Assembly: GCF_029525555.1 (NCBI RefSeq) | Contig: NZ_JAPDHZ010000002.1 | Coordinates: forward strand, 1,153,868-1,217,867 | Source: Cohnella ginsengisoli | GTDB lineage: Bacteria > Bacillota > Bacilli > Paenibacillales > Paenibacillaceae | Direction: 5' to 3' | Length of the DNA stretch: 64,000 nucleotides | Shown: piece by piece, positions 49,987-57,980 of the stretch | Numbering within the stretch: the first letter of the stretch is position 1 | Layout: each line of letters starts with the position of its first letter | The notes under the pieces: generated by a model | The model's input: only the letters and a program-made list of their open reading frames with translations | The model's database searches: none | What the model was told of the DNA's origin: nothing | Made by a program: the position numbers and the translations under genes

Positions 49987-50421
49987 TCAATCTACGGGCG
50001 CCCGGCCAAGCCTCGCGTCGGGCCACCAATCGCCTCCGGCATACGGCCGGCCTCTGTCGTCCGGCCAGACATAGACCCATCCTCGCAGATCTTCGCGGTC
50101 GGCGTCGCGCACCCATACGCGATCGTAATCGTTGTCGTCCTCCGGCCCGAAGTATTCCTCCAGCCGGTCGATACGCCGCAGCGTCTCGCGGTCCACGAGC
50201 GTCCACAAGCCGCGTACGCGCCGATCGGCAGTCGCTCCCGGCTGCGTCAGCACCAACGCCGGATAACCGTCGACGGCGACGAGACGTCCGCGAACCGTTC
50301 CCGGCTGCGGCTCCGACTTGGCGAAGGGCCAGAGGAGGCCGGCGTTCTCCAGTCCGGGCAGCAGCGACCCGTATACGAAAATCCGGTGAAGCCCGACTCG
50401 CTCCGCTTGCCAATCTCGCAT
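49987..50421 (-). CDS. Gamma-glutamylcyclotransferase-like (AIG2) protein
   Basis: 144 residues. FVYGSLLPGLENAGL is the signature substrate loop; the catalytic Glu is likely in RIDRLEEYFGPEDD; then DYDRVWVRDADREDLRGWVYVW completes the fold. Cleaves gamma-glutamyl amines in characterised relatives; substrate here unknown. RBS GGAAGGAG. Single gene. Confidence 0.87.
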   Translation of the reverse strand: MRDWQAERVGLHRIFVYGSLLPGLENAGLLWPFAKSEPQPGTVRGRLVAVDGYPALVLTQPGATADRRVRGLWTLVDRETLRRIDRLEEYFGPEDDNDYDRVWVRDADREDLRGWVYVWPDDRGRPYAGGDWWPDARLGRAPVD

Positions 50422-50576
50422 GCCGGCGTCGCTCCTTCCCGCGTTGCGCGCATGCCGGGTAACGGCTACAATGAATCCATCCGCGGCGCGGCGCCTTTCG
50501 TTCTCTCTATCATAGCTCGCCTCATTCGTCCCGCCAACCGGGTCGGCATTCCTTAACGACTGGAGATCATGCGAAA

Positions 50577-50882
50577 ATGGAAACTTTTGAACTGGCTTCC
50601 CTCTTAGTTCGGCAAGGCTCGGAAGAATGGCCCGTCTCCTTCGAGAGAGCGCGGCTGTTCGTCATCCAGCAATACGGCACGTTTTCCTGGTACATCGAGC
50701 TGGACGGCATGCAGCAGGAAGCGCTGCTTCGGCGGTTCGCCGAATCGCTGGACATCGACGTATCCGTTCAAGCGGTCACGGTGGGCGGCAAGTCGCTGAG
50801 CGGCGACGGTTTCTTCCATCCCAATCCCCAAAAGCGCGCCGCCGCCGTACGCGGCCAAGGCGAGCTCGGCGGCTACCACTAA
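50577..50882 (+). CDS. Hypothetical 101-residue protein
   Basis: Soluble, not recognised. Starts METFELASLLVRQGSEEW, a mixed alpha/beta core (LFVIQQYGTFSWYIELDG) and a glycine/basic tail. GGAGATCATGCGAAA precedes the ATG. Own terminator follows, so it is a discrete plus-strand unit between minus-strand genes. Confidence 0.55.
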   Translation: METFELASLLVRQGSEEWPVSFERARLFVIQQYGTFSWYIELDGMQQEALLRRFAESLDIDVSVQAVTVGGKSLSGDGFFHPNPQKRAAAVRGQGELGGYH

Positions 50883-50924
50883 CCGGCGGGGCATTCGGAC
50901 GCGCGCGGTTCGCGGCGACAAAGC

Positions 50925-50965
50925 AAACGGGACGATGCAGGCAGCGCTGCGTCGTCCCGTTTTTT
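50925..50965. terminator. Bidirectional terminator
   Basis: AAACGGGACGA (50925-50935) pairs perfectly with TCGTCCCGTTT (50952-50962), with an inner GCAGC/GCTGC stem; T run on the plus side and TTTGCTTT on the minus side. Serves the hypothetical gene and the aldolase-type gene. Confidence 0.88.
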
Positions 50966-50980
50966 CAGTCCTAACGGCCT

Positions 50981-51952
50981 TTATTTTCCAGGGAAAATCT
51001 CCGGCGTCGTCATCTTGTCGTAAAAATCCGTGAATTTGTCGCGCTCCGGCGAAGCGCGCCAGCCCATGGCCGAGCGCGGGTGCTCGTCGAGCGTGCCGGT
51101 GATCATGTCGGGAATGAGATAGCCCCACTCCTCTTTTTCCCGCAGCTTCAACATGTGGCGCTCGATCATGCCAAGCACCGGCCGGAGGCTGTAGTTCGGA
51201 TTCGTGAGCTTGGCGAGCAGCAGCTCGGTCGGCGTGTTGCCGGCGGCGCGGCCCATGCCGTAGACGGAAGCGTCCAGCAGCTCGACGCCGAGATCCGCCG
51301 CGGCCAACGTGTTGGCGAACGCCAGCTGCATGTTGTTGTGCGTGTGTACGCCAAGGCGCTTGTGCTTCAGGGTGCGCTTGAACTTTTCGACAAGAAAACG
51401 CATATCGTCCGGATCGAGGCTGCCGTAGGAGTCGACGATGTAGACGACGTCGATCGGGCTATCGCCGATCATCGCGAGCGCTTCGTTCAGCTCGTTGTCC
51501 ATCACGTTGGACAGCGCCATGATGTTGATCGTCGTCTCGTAGCCGCGTTCGTGGAACAGCGTGCCGAGCTCGATCGCCTTCTCCGTATCGCGCGCGTACG
51601 TGGCGACGCGTATCAGGTCCAGCAGCGACTCGCTCCTCGGCAAAATGTCGTTTTCGTCGACGCGGCCGACGTCCACAAGCGCCGACAGCTTCGTGTTCAG
51701 CTTGTGCGGGATCACCTTGCGCAGGAATTCGTCGTCCAGAAAACGCCAAGGTCCCGCTTGGTCGGCGCCCTTCAGGAGGCGCGGCGAATTTTTGTAGCCG
51801 ATCTCCATATATTCGACGCCCGATTCGTTCAGGCTCTGGTACAGATCCTGCACAAATTCGACGCCGAAGTCCCAATTGTTGACAAGTCCGCCGTCGCGCA
51901 CCGTGCAATCGACGATTTTGCAATGGCTCGTTTTGCTGTGAATGGTCATCAT
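50981..51952 (-). CDS. DRE-TIM metallolyase family (HMG-CoA lyase/aldolase-like) protein
   Basis: 323 residues. KIVDCTVRDGGLVNNW is the DRE-TIM start (Arg and Asp of the metal site), VYIVDSYGSLDPDD and LGVHTHNNMQLAFAN give the other ligands, and GMGRAAGNTPTELLL closes the barrel. It resembles 4-hydroxy-2-oxovalerate aldolase/homocitrate synthase catalytic domains but has no CoA-type regulatory domain. Pathway partners are absent, so the substrate is unknown. RBS AAGGAGAAGG. Confidence 0.85.
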   Translation of the reverse strand: MMTIHSKTSHCKIVDCTVRDGGLVNNWDFGVEFVQDLYQSLNESGVEYMEIGYKNSPRLLKGADQAGPWRFLDDEFLRKVIPHKLNTKLSALVDVGRVDENDILPRSESLLDLIRVATYARDTEKAIELGTLFHERGYETTINIMALSNVMDNELNEALAMIGDSPIDVVYIVDSYGSLDPDDMRFLVEKFKRTLKHKRLGVHTHNNMQLAFANTLAAADLGVELLDASVYGMGRAAGNTPTELLLAKLTNPNYSLRPVLGMIERHMLKLREKEEWGYLIPDMITGTLDEHPRSAMGWRASPERDKFTDFYDKMTTPEIFPGK

Positions 51953-52083
51953 GACTACCTTCTCCTTTTGGCTGCCTGATCGCTAACGTCTATCGTTCGT
52001 ATCCTCAACATATCCCCGCAAGACACAACATGACATCAATTTTATAACGAAAGGGCGGTCGTCCACAAGCTTTTGCTTATGAT

Positions 52084-52132
52084 TTAACAAAACGCAACCG
52101 ACCGGCTGCGCATTCGCCTCCGGTCGGTTGCG
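52084..52132 (-). terminator. Terminator of the FMN reductase gene
   Basis: CGCAACCGACCGG (52093-52105) pairs perfectly with CCGGTCGGTTGCG (52120-52132), then TTTTGTTAAATC on the minus strand. Confidence 0.88.
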
Positions 52133-52162
52133 TATATAACGCGTATAAAAGGATGCTTAAGC

Positions 52163-52714
52163 TTAGCCCTGCGCCCGCGAAGTCTGCCAGCGCGCTTCCT
52201 GCAAGAGCAGCGAAGTCGCCGCGTCGATGCGGCCCGCGATCTCCTCCTCGATCCGGGCTTTGCCGTCGTCGCCCCAGGTCACCTGCGTATCCAGCACGAA
52301 CACGCCGGTCAGGATGTTGCGGGCGCCAAGCACGGACAGCACCGGCTTGAAGGCGTAGTCGATGGCCAGCAGATGCGCGATCGTGCCGCCGACGACGAGC
52401 GGCAGGACGATTTTGTTTTCCAAGCCTTTCTGCGGCAGCAGATCGAGGTAGGCCTTCAAAATGCCGGTGAAGGAAGCCTTGTAAACGGGAGAAGCGATGA
52501 CGACGGCATCCGCCTCCGCGACGAGACGGTTCGCCTCCCCGATGGCTTGGCTGTCGAAGCGGGCATGGAGCAGGTCCTCCGCCGGCAGATCGCGTACGTT
52601 GATAACCGACACTTCGGCGCCGCTCTCCTCGATCTGGCTGCGCACGCGGTCCAGTACGCCGTTAAGCCTGGATTTTGCTGTCGGGCTGCCTTGCACAATG
52701 ACGATTTTGGACAT
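52163..52714 (-). CDS. NADPH-dependent FMN reductase (SsuE-like)
   Basis: 183 residues, flavodoxin fold. IVQGSPTAKSRLNGVLD is the phosphate-binding loop and ASPVYKASFTGILKAYLDLLPQKGL the SsuE-type flavin segment. SsuE supplies FMNH2 to alkanesulfonate monooxygenase, but ssuD is not here, so it may serve another monooxygenase. Monocistronic with its own terminator. Confidence 0.88.
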   Translation of the reverse strand: MSKIVIVQGSPTAKSRLNGVLDRVRSQIEESGAEVSVINVRDLPAEDLLHARFDSQAIGEANRLVAEADAVVIASPVYKASFTGILKAYLDLLPQKGLENKIVLPLVVGGTIAHLLAIDYAFKPVLSVLGARNILTGVFVLDTQVTWGDDGKARIEEEIAGRIDAATSLLLQEARWQTSRAQG

Positions 52715-52849
52715 GAATGCTCACACCTTTTCCGTTATTCCGATATTAACCATCGGATTTTAATTAATTATACGTTCAGCCTTCCCCATGCGTCAAGCGC
52801 CGTCCATCGCCAAAAGCCCCATCCCGCCGGGGAGATGGGGCTTCAAGCA

Positions 52850-53485
52850 TTAGGAAGCCGAGACGACCTGGGCGACCTCTTCGCGGTGCCGTTCGAGCAC
52901 CGCGCTCTGGCCGAAGCGGATGAGCCCGTCCTTGTTTGGCAAGCGCAGCTCGAGCTCTCCCGCTTCCGGAACGAATCGAAGGTCAAAGGAAAAGTCGCGG
53001 CCGATCTCGTCCGAACGCGCCTGGAGGCCGCCGTACACGAGGGTGCCGTCCGCGCTAAGCGGCTTCTCGATCAGCGTAGAATTGTCCGGCATGGCAAACT
53101 TCACGGAGCGCTGTCCGTTCCACAGCACGCCTTCCCCGCCCGCGACCAAGTAATTTCCTTTGCGCGCCAGCTTCAGATCGATCGCGAGCGCGCCTTCGAG
53201 ATCGGTACCGGATACGTACAGAGGATCCTTCTTGGTCATGTCGACCTGGCCGGCCCACTTCGGCAGCGGCTCGACCGACGTAGACTTCAGGTCGAAGTGG
53301 TAGGTCTTCGCCTCGCCGTCGGCCGGCAGCGCCTTGTCGGCCGACGGCGAAGAAGGCTCCGTCGCGGCCGCGGACGATGAGGCCGGGGCGGATTCGCCGT
53401 TCGTATCGGACCGTCCCGCCGCGCATCCGCCGAGCAGCGCCGCCGCCAGCAAGGCCGCTGCCGCTCCCTTCCATGTTGGACTCAA
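52850..53485 (-). CDS. Hypothetical lipoprotein
   Basis: About 211 residues. Hydrophobic signal AAAALLAAALLGGC gives a lipobox LGGC, then a Ser/Ala/Pro-rich linker and a beta-rich domain (TYHFDLKSTSVEPLP, YLVAGGEGVLWNG). Not recognised. Start: the ATG at 53497 directly abuts AAGGAGG and is too close to be used, so I prefer the TTG at 53485. Confidence 0.65.
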   Translation of the reverse strand: MSPTWKGAAAALLAAALLGGCAAGRSDTNGESAPASSSAAATEPSSPSADKALPADGEAKTYHFDLKSTSVEPLPKWAGQVDMTKKDPLYVSGTDLEGALAIDLKLARKGNYLVAGGEGVLWNGQRSVKFAMPDNSTLIEKPLSADGTLVYGGLQARSDEIGRDFSFDLRFVPEAGELELRLPNKDGLIRFGQSAVLERHREEVAQVVSAS

Positions 53486-53609
53486 TATCGCGTCCATCCT
53501 CCTTCAAGCGGCTCCGTAGGAGCCCGTGTGTCGCAATAGATAGTAGTATAGGCCAACGGAAGGCGGGATCTCAAGCGCAGTGCTCGATGTCACAAAAAAA
53601 GACCCGGAT

Positions 53610-54356
53610 TCAACGCTTCAGGAAGCCCCGATTATTTAAGTATTCCATCATGTGCAGGCGATTGGGACGCGTCAGCCATTCTGCCATGATCTTTGTCCAA
53701 GGCGTGCTTTTGCGGCCTTCCGTCCGCGCCTGCAAATACCGGGTCATCGTCTCGTCGTATTCGCCCACCGGTCCATGCCCCCGTTCGGCGTCATACCGGT
53801 TCCAGTGGAGCACCGCTTCGACCGGCAGCCGCGGACGCTGTCCGCTGGGCTGGTCAGGCAATCCCACGCACATGCCGAACACCGGATACGCCAGGCTCGG
53901 AATGCCGAGAAGGGAAGATACTTCCTCGATCCGGTTGCGGATGCCTCCGATATAACATATGCCGTAGCCCATCGATTCGGCCGCGACCGCTGCGTTCTGC
54001 GCGGCGAGCGACGCGTCCACAGTCGCGACGATAAAGCTCTCCGCGGAGTCCGCATATGCCTCTTCGCCCGGGGCGATATGCGCTTCGGCCGCGCGGGAAA
54101 GCCGGTTCAAATCCGCGCACCAGACGAGAAGGGCCGGGCAGGTCTCGACGTACGCCTGATTGCCCGTCAAGACGGCCAGCTCTCGCTTAAGCGCAGGATC
54201 CGTGACCGCGACGACGCTGTAGGCTTGCACGTTGCTCGACGTCGATGCCATCTGGCCGGCCGCGACGATCTCCCGCAGATCAGCCTCGGGAATCGGCGAC
54301 GGATCGAAGGATCGGACGGAGCGGTGCTGCATCAGCTGCGCGACAACCTCGTTCAT
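53610..54356 (-). CDS. NfsA/NfrA-type flavin nitroreductase
   Basis: 248 residues. QHRSVRSFDPSPIPEADL binds FMN phosphate; AGQMASTSSNVQAYSVV, GICYIGGIRN and the VGLPDQPSGQRPRLPVEAVLHWNRYD segment are typical of NADPH-dependent NfrA. Reduces flavins, nitro compounds or chromate in relatives. RBS AAAGGAGG. Confidence 0.92.
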   Translation of the reverse strand: MNEVVAQLMQHRSVRSFDPSPIPEADLREIVAAGQMASTSSNVQAYSVVAVTDPALKRELAVLTGNQAYVETCPALLVWCADLNRLSRAAEAHIAPGEEAYADSAESFIVATVDASLAAQNAAVAAESMGYGICYIGGIRNRIEEVSSLLGIPSLAYPVFGMCVGLPDQPSGQRPRLPVEAVLHWNRYDAERGHGPVGEYDETMTRYLQARTEGRKSTPWTKIMAEWLTRPNRLHMMEYLNNRGFLKR

Positions 54357-54463
54357 CGCGTTATTCCTCCTTTCGGCTTCCGCCTGCTTCCATTTTGTCC
54401 TGGCAGCCAGCCTGTTCCCATTTTCCCCTTAACGCCCGCCCCTGAAGCGATCGCGCCCCAAAC

Positions 54464-54534
54464 GGGGGCGAACGGGCTGCAAACGGGGGGGCGAACGGGC
54501 TGCAAACGGGGGGGGCGAACGGGCTGCAAACGGG
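54464..54534 (+). repeat. Short G-rich tandem repeat (possible G-quadruplex)
   Basis: Three copies of a 23-24-base unit CGAACGGGCTGCAAAC followed by G runs of 5, 7 and 8. Seven G-tracts of three or more with loops of 5 and 8 bases. Lies between the nitroreductase promoter region and the peroxiredoxin terminator. Confidence 0.8.
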
Positions 54535-54537
54535 CAA

Positions 54538-54564
54538 ATGGACCGGAAGCCGGGCTTCCGGTCC
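54538..54564 (-). terminator. Terminator hairpin after the peroxiredoxin gene
   Basis: GGACCGGAAGCCCGGCTTCCGGTCC is a perfect inverted repeat; the following minus-strand bases CATTTGCCC are a weak U-tract. Confidence 0.6.
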
Positions 54565-54586
54565 ATCTATATGAAATCGCCTGGCC

Positions 54587-55150
54587 TTAGCCGAGCGTTT
54601 TTTGTCCCGGCTTCCAGTTGACCGGGCAAAGGCCGCCGGATTGGAGCGCCTGCAAAATGCGGAGCGTCTCGTCCACGCTGCGGCCGACGTTCATGTCGGT
54701 CACGACCTGGTAGCGCAGCACGCCTTCGGGATCGACGATGAAGAGACCGCGGTGCGCCGCGCCGGAAGCGTCGTCGAGGATACCGTAAGCATGCGCGGTT
54801 TCCTTGGTGAAGTCGGACACGATCGGGAACTTGATCGCGCCGATGCCGTTCTGGTCGACCGGCGTCTGGATCCATGCCTTATGCGTGTAGATGCTGTCCA
54901 CCGACGCGCCCAGCACCTCGCAGTTCAGCGCTTTGAATTCGTCGTAGCTGTCGCTGAAGCCGCGGATCTCGGTCGGGCAAACGAAGGTGAAGTCGAACGG
55001 CCAGAAGAAGAACACGAGCCATTTGCCGCGATAATCTTCGAGCGATACTTTCTCCTCGAGCGAATCGAGGTTTTTCGTCGACAGCAGGTTGAACGATGGA
55101 GCGGGAAGGCCGACTTTGGCGAAAGGATACGGATTGGCGATTGTCGTCAT
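54587..55150 (-). CDS. Typical 2-Cys peroxiredoxin (AhpC/Prx)
   Basis: 187 residues. Reduces peroxides; peroxidatic Cys58 in FTFVCPTEI and resolving Cys near 175 in GGLCPVNWKPG. The start is the ATG at 55150, after TTGGAGG; an upstream ATG has no RBS. It follows trxB by 88 bases, and thioredoxin is its likely reductant; no ahpF is present. Confidence 0.95.
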   Translation of the reverse strand: MTTIANPYPFAKVGLPAPSFNLLSTKNLDSLEEKVSLEDYRGKWLVFFFWPFDFTFVCPTEIRGFSDSYDEFKALNCEVLGASVDSIYTHKAWIQTPVDQNGIGAIKFPIVSDFTKETAHAYGILDDASGAAHRGLFIVDPEGVLRYQVVTDMNVGRSVDETLRILQALQSGGLCPVNWKPGQKTLG

Positions 55151-55238
55151 AGGGGATGAATCCTCCAAGATGTAGTGTGATGAATAAGGGGTCTGCAGTT
55201 CCGGCAAAGGTTATATCGGCTTAACGACGACGCGCAAC

Positions 55239-56189
55239 TTAGAATACGGAAGCGATGGAAGCCGGCGATTCGTTCGCCTCCAGGAACCGTTCGGCGTCGA
55301 GCGCAGCCATGCAGCCGGTGCCGGCGGCGCTGATGGCCTGGCGGTACTTGCTGTCCTGAACGTCGCCGCAGGCGAATACGCCCGGGATGTTCGTCTCGGT
55401 CGTGCCGGGCGTGACGAGGATGTAGCCGGTCTCGTCCGTCTTCAGCTGACCTTCCAGGAACTTCGTGTTCGGCGTGTGGCCGATCGCCACGAACACGCCT
55501 TCCGCTTCGATCAGTTCTTCTTCGCCGGTCTCGTTGTTCAGCGCCTTAAGGCCCTTCACGCCGAGCGGTCCGGCGACCACTTCAAGCGGCGTACGGTTCA
55601 GGCTCCAGCTGATCTTGGCGTTCTCGCGGGCGCGCTCCTGCATGATCTTCGAGGCGCGCAGCTCGGTGCGGCGGTTAACCAGCACGACTTCCGACGCGAA
55701 GCGGGTCAAGAAGTTCGCTTCCTCCATCGCGGAGTCGCCGCCGCCGATGACGATGATCTTCTTTCCTCTGAAAAAGAAGCCGTCGCAGGTCGCGCAGGTG
55801 CTGACGCCGCGTCCGACGTTGTCCTTTTCCCCGGGAATGCCCAGGTACTTGGCCGACGCACCCGTGGAGACGATGACGGTCTGCGCCTGAAGCTCTTCCT
55901 TGCCGTCGACCGTGAGCGTGAACGGGCGCTTGGACAGATCGGCCTTCGTTACCCAGCCGCTGCGGAATTCGGCGCCGAAGCGCTGCGCTTGCTTGCGCAT
56001 ATTATCCATCAATTCCGGGCCCATGATACCTTCGGGGAATCCCGGAAAATTCTCGACCTCGGTCGTGGTCGTCAGTTGGCCGCCTGGCTCGGGGCCTTCG
56101 ATGACGAGCGGAGCGAGCCCCGCGCGAGCAAGATAGATGGCTGCGGTCAGTCCCGCAGGACCCGTGCCGACGATGATCGTATGTCTCAT
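55239..56189 (-). CDS. trxB: Thioredoxin reductase
   Basis: 316 residues. FAD loop IVGTGPAGLTAAIYLARAG, redox pair Cys132/Cys135 in STCATCDGFFF, NADPH loop VIGGGDSAMEEANFL, and PGVFACGDVQD near the end. Provides electrons via thioredoxin to the peroxiredoxin encoded next. ATG 56189 after GAGGAG. Third gene of the perR group, 140 bases after the response regulator gene. Confidence 0.95.
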   Translation of the reverse strand: MRHTIIVGTGPAGLTAAIYLARAGLAPLVIEGPEPGGQLTTTTEVENFPGFPEGIMGPELMDNMRKQAQRFGAEFRSGWVTKADLSKRPFTLTVDGKEELQAQTVIVSTGASAKYLGIPGEKDNVGRGVSTCATCDGFFFRGKKIIVIGGGDSAMEEANFLTRFASEVVLVNRRTELRASKIMQERARENAKISWSLNRTPLEVVAGPLGVKGLKALNNETGEEELIEAEGVFVAIGHTPNTKFLEGQLKTDETGYILVTPGTTETNIPGVFACGDVQDSKYRQAISAAGTGCMAALDAERFLEANESPASIASVF

Positions 56190-56329
56190 ATGACTCTCTC
56201 CTCTCGGGCGCTTGGCGTTCGATGCATTTATCTTAACACCGGACCGCCGTACGGGCATGAAGGCCGAATGAAGGCGGCATGAACGTTTGATGAAGAAAAT
56301 CCGAAGCCTTGCTGGTCGTACGAATCGGG

Positions 56330-57034
56330 CTAGTCGGCCGTCCGGTAGCCCACGCCGCGAACGGTCACGATATAACGCGGGTTTTTCGGATCGTCGCCGA
56401 GCTTTTTGCGCAGGCTCTTGATATGGACGTCGATCGAGTTGCTGCCGCCGAAGTAGCCTTCGCCCCACAGCTTCTCCATCAGGTCCTGGCGGGACAATAC
56501 GCCGCCGCCGGCCATCAGCAGCGCCCGCAAAATATCGAACTCCGTCTTGGTCAGCTCGACGCGCCGTCCGTCCCGCTGCACGGTCACCCGGCGGAGATCC
56601 ATGCGGATGTCTTTGAATGCCGCTTCGTCGGGTCCGGCTTGCGGGGCGCTTTTGCCGGCCAGATCCTCGATCCGGACCAGCAGCGCGCCGACGTCGCCCG
56701 GCCAGGCTTCGCTTCGGTCGGTTGCCAGGCCGTGGGCAGGAGGCTCATCCTGCAGGGCGGCCGGCTCGACCAGATAGAGCGCGGGCGTCTTGAGCTCGGC
56801 CATGCCGCTCAGCGGGTCCTGCCCTGCGACCGAACGGTCCGCGATCAACAGATCGATCTGGAGGCTGGAGAGCAGCGCCTCCTGTCCGTGGCGGAAGACG
56901 AGCACGTCGTAGCAGCGCGTCGTCAACTCCGCGAGCAGCGGCTGCAATCGCGCGGGGTACGCGCTGACGACGACGATCCGGCGCGTCGTGTCGCAATAGG
57001 CGCCCATCAGTTCTTCTGCTTGGATGTCCGGCAT
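56330..57034 (-). CDS. OmpR-type regulator with degenerate receiver domain
   Basis: About 234 residues. C-terminal winged helix is intact (ELTKTEFDILRALLMAGG, LMEKLWGEGYFGGSNSIDVHIKSLRKKLG, YRTAD). The receiver-like half reads RRIVVVSAYPARLQ where acidic residues should be, though DLLIADRS keeps an Asp at about the phosphorylation position; the conserved Lys motif is not recognisable. Two Cys lie in it (AYCD, TRCYD). The start is at the ATG 57034 or 57007; both overlap perR, the second forming TGATG with its stop. No kinase gene adjoins. Likely phosphorylation-independent. Confidence 0.82.
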   Translation of the reverse strand: MPDIQAEELMGAYCDTTRRIVVVSAYPARLQPLLAELTTRCYDVLVFRHGQEALLSSLQIDLLIADRSVAGQDPLSGMAELKTPALYLVEPAALQDEPPAHGLATDRSEAWPGDVGALLVRIEDLAGKSAPQAGPDEAAFKDIRMDLRRVTVQRDGRRVELTKTEFDILRALLMAGGGVLSRQDLMEKLWGEGYFGGSNSIDVHIKSLRKKLGDDPKNPRYIVTVRGVGYRTAD

Positions 57035-57405
57035 GCGGGGCACGCTCCCTTGAAAATAAATTGTTCTTCCGTCAGCGCGTACCCGCTCTCTTCGGCGACC
57101 CGCGCGAGCCACTCGGCCGGCGGAGGCGTCATCACCTCGTCGACTTTGCCGCAGGACACGCACACGATATGCGCGTGGTCCTCGCATCGGCCGTCGTACC
57201 GGCTCGTCTTGCCCTCGAGCTTCAGCTCGTGAATCAGCCCTTCGTCTGTCAGATAGCGGAGCGAATTGTATACCGTGGCGTAGGCGACGGATTGTCCCTG
57301 CGACTTGAGACGATCGATGATGTCGGCGGCAGTCGGATGGTCGTCGGCCTGCGTCACGATGTCGTAGACAAGCTTGCGGGGGGCCGTCAGATTGCGTTTG
57401 GTCAT
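57007..57405 (-). CDS. perR: Fur family regulator, PerR-like
   Basis: 132 residues. Winged helix VAYATVYNSLRYLTDEGLI, regulatory residues aligned with PerR (DHPTA His, SRYDG Asp, DHAHIV His pair, KVDEV Asp), and two zinc pairs CVSC and CPAC. The PerR aspartate rather than Glu argues for peroxide sensing, but the assignment is by eye. AGAGGGG before ATG. First gene of the redox unit; likely autoregulated at the AT-rich palindrome upstream. Confidence 0.85.
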   Translation of the reverse strand: MTKRNLTAPRKLVYDIVTQADDHPTAADIIDRLKSQGQSVAYATVYNSLRYLTDEGLIHELKLEGKTSRYDGRCEDHAHIVCVSCGKVDEVMTPPPAEWLARVAEESGYALTEEQFIFKGACPACRTSKQKN

Positions 57406-57458
57406 GGGAATCCCCTCTTTAATTCAAATGGATTGTCGTGCGGAATTGAATGCGTTAC

Positions 57459-57501
57459 TTAAATTTAGATTTAGTTTAAATTTATAACGTGCTTTTGTCA
57501 A
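57459..57501 (-). promoter_or_regulatory. perR promoter with Fur/PerR-type operator
   Basis: Minus strand TTGACA (57496-57501), 17-base spacer, TAAACT (57473-57478). The -10 lies inside a symmetrical AT stretch with two TAAATTTA elements about 16 bases apart, as in Fur-family boxes. Confidence 0.7.
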
Positions 57502-57549
57502 GTTCATGCGATAGCAGACCACTTGCTCAATCAGTCGTTTTTCAAGGGG

Positions 57550-57860
57550 CTGGCGCTCGAAGCGTGCAGGTAGATCGATAGTTGGCGGATTTACGAGGGG
57601 GGCGGCGCTCGAAGCATGCATACAGATCGATAGTTGGCGGATTTACGAAGGTACTGCGCTCGAAGCGTGGACGTAGATCGATAGTCTGCGAGTTTACGAG
57701 GGTACGGCAATCGGAGTATGCACGTAGTTCGATAGTCGACGGATTCACGAGAGTCCCACGCTTGAAGTATGCACTTTGTTCGATAAATGGCGGATTCAGG
57801 AGGGTCCGGCGCTCGAAGTGTGCACTTAGATTGATAGTTGGAGGTTATACGAAGGTGCGG
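57550..57860. repeat. Second 51-bp tandem repeat array, six diverged copies
   Basis: Six contiguous 51-base units sharing GCGCTCGAAG, GTAGATCGATAGT and GGCGGATTTACGA, about 65-85 percent alike to the eye. Sequence unrelated to the 37.7 kb array, but the same 51-base period and also open in frame on both strands. No RBS; not called as a gene. It lies between the fdh-type gene's terminator and the perR promoter. Confidence 0.88.
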
Positions 57861-57880
57861 CTCCTCATAAAGTGGGCAAT

Positions 57881-57934
57881 AAAAACGCGTGGACCAAGCG
57901 CTGCCCTGCTAATCGGCAGTGCCTGATCCACGCG
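57881..57934 (-). terminator. Terminator of the molybdopterin oxidoreductase gene
   Basis: CGCGTGGA (57886-57893) pairs with TCCACGCG (57927-57934), extended inward by GCACTGCC/GGGCAGCGC, then TTTTTATTG on the minus strand. Confidence 0.88.
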
Positions 57935-57980
57935 ATGTGCGTCGCCAAAGGCCCGAATGTGATGTGCCGGTCAATCCGTC

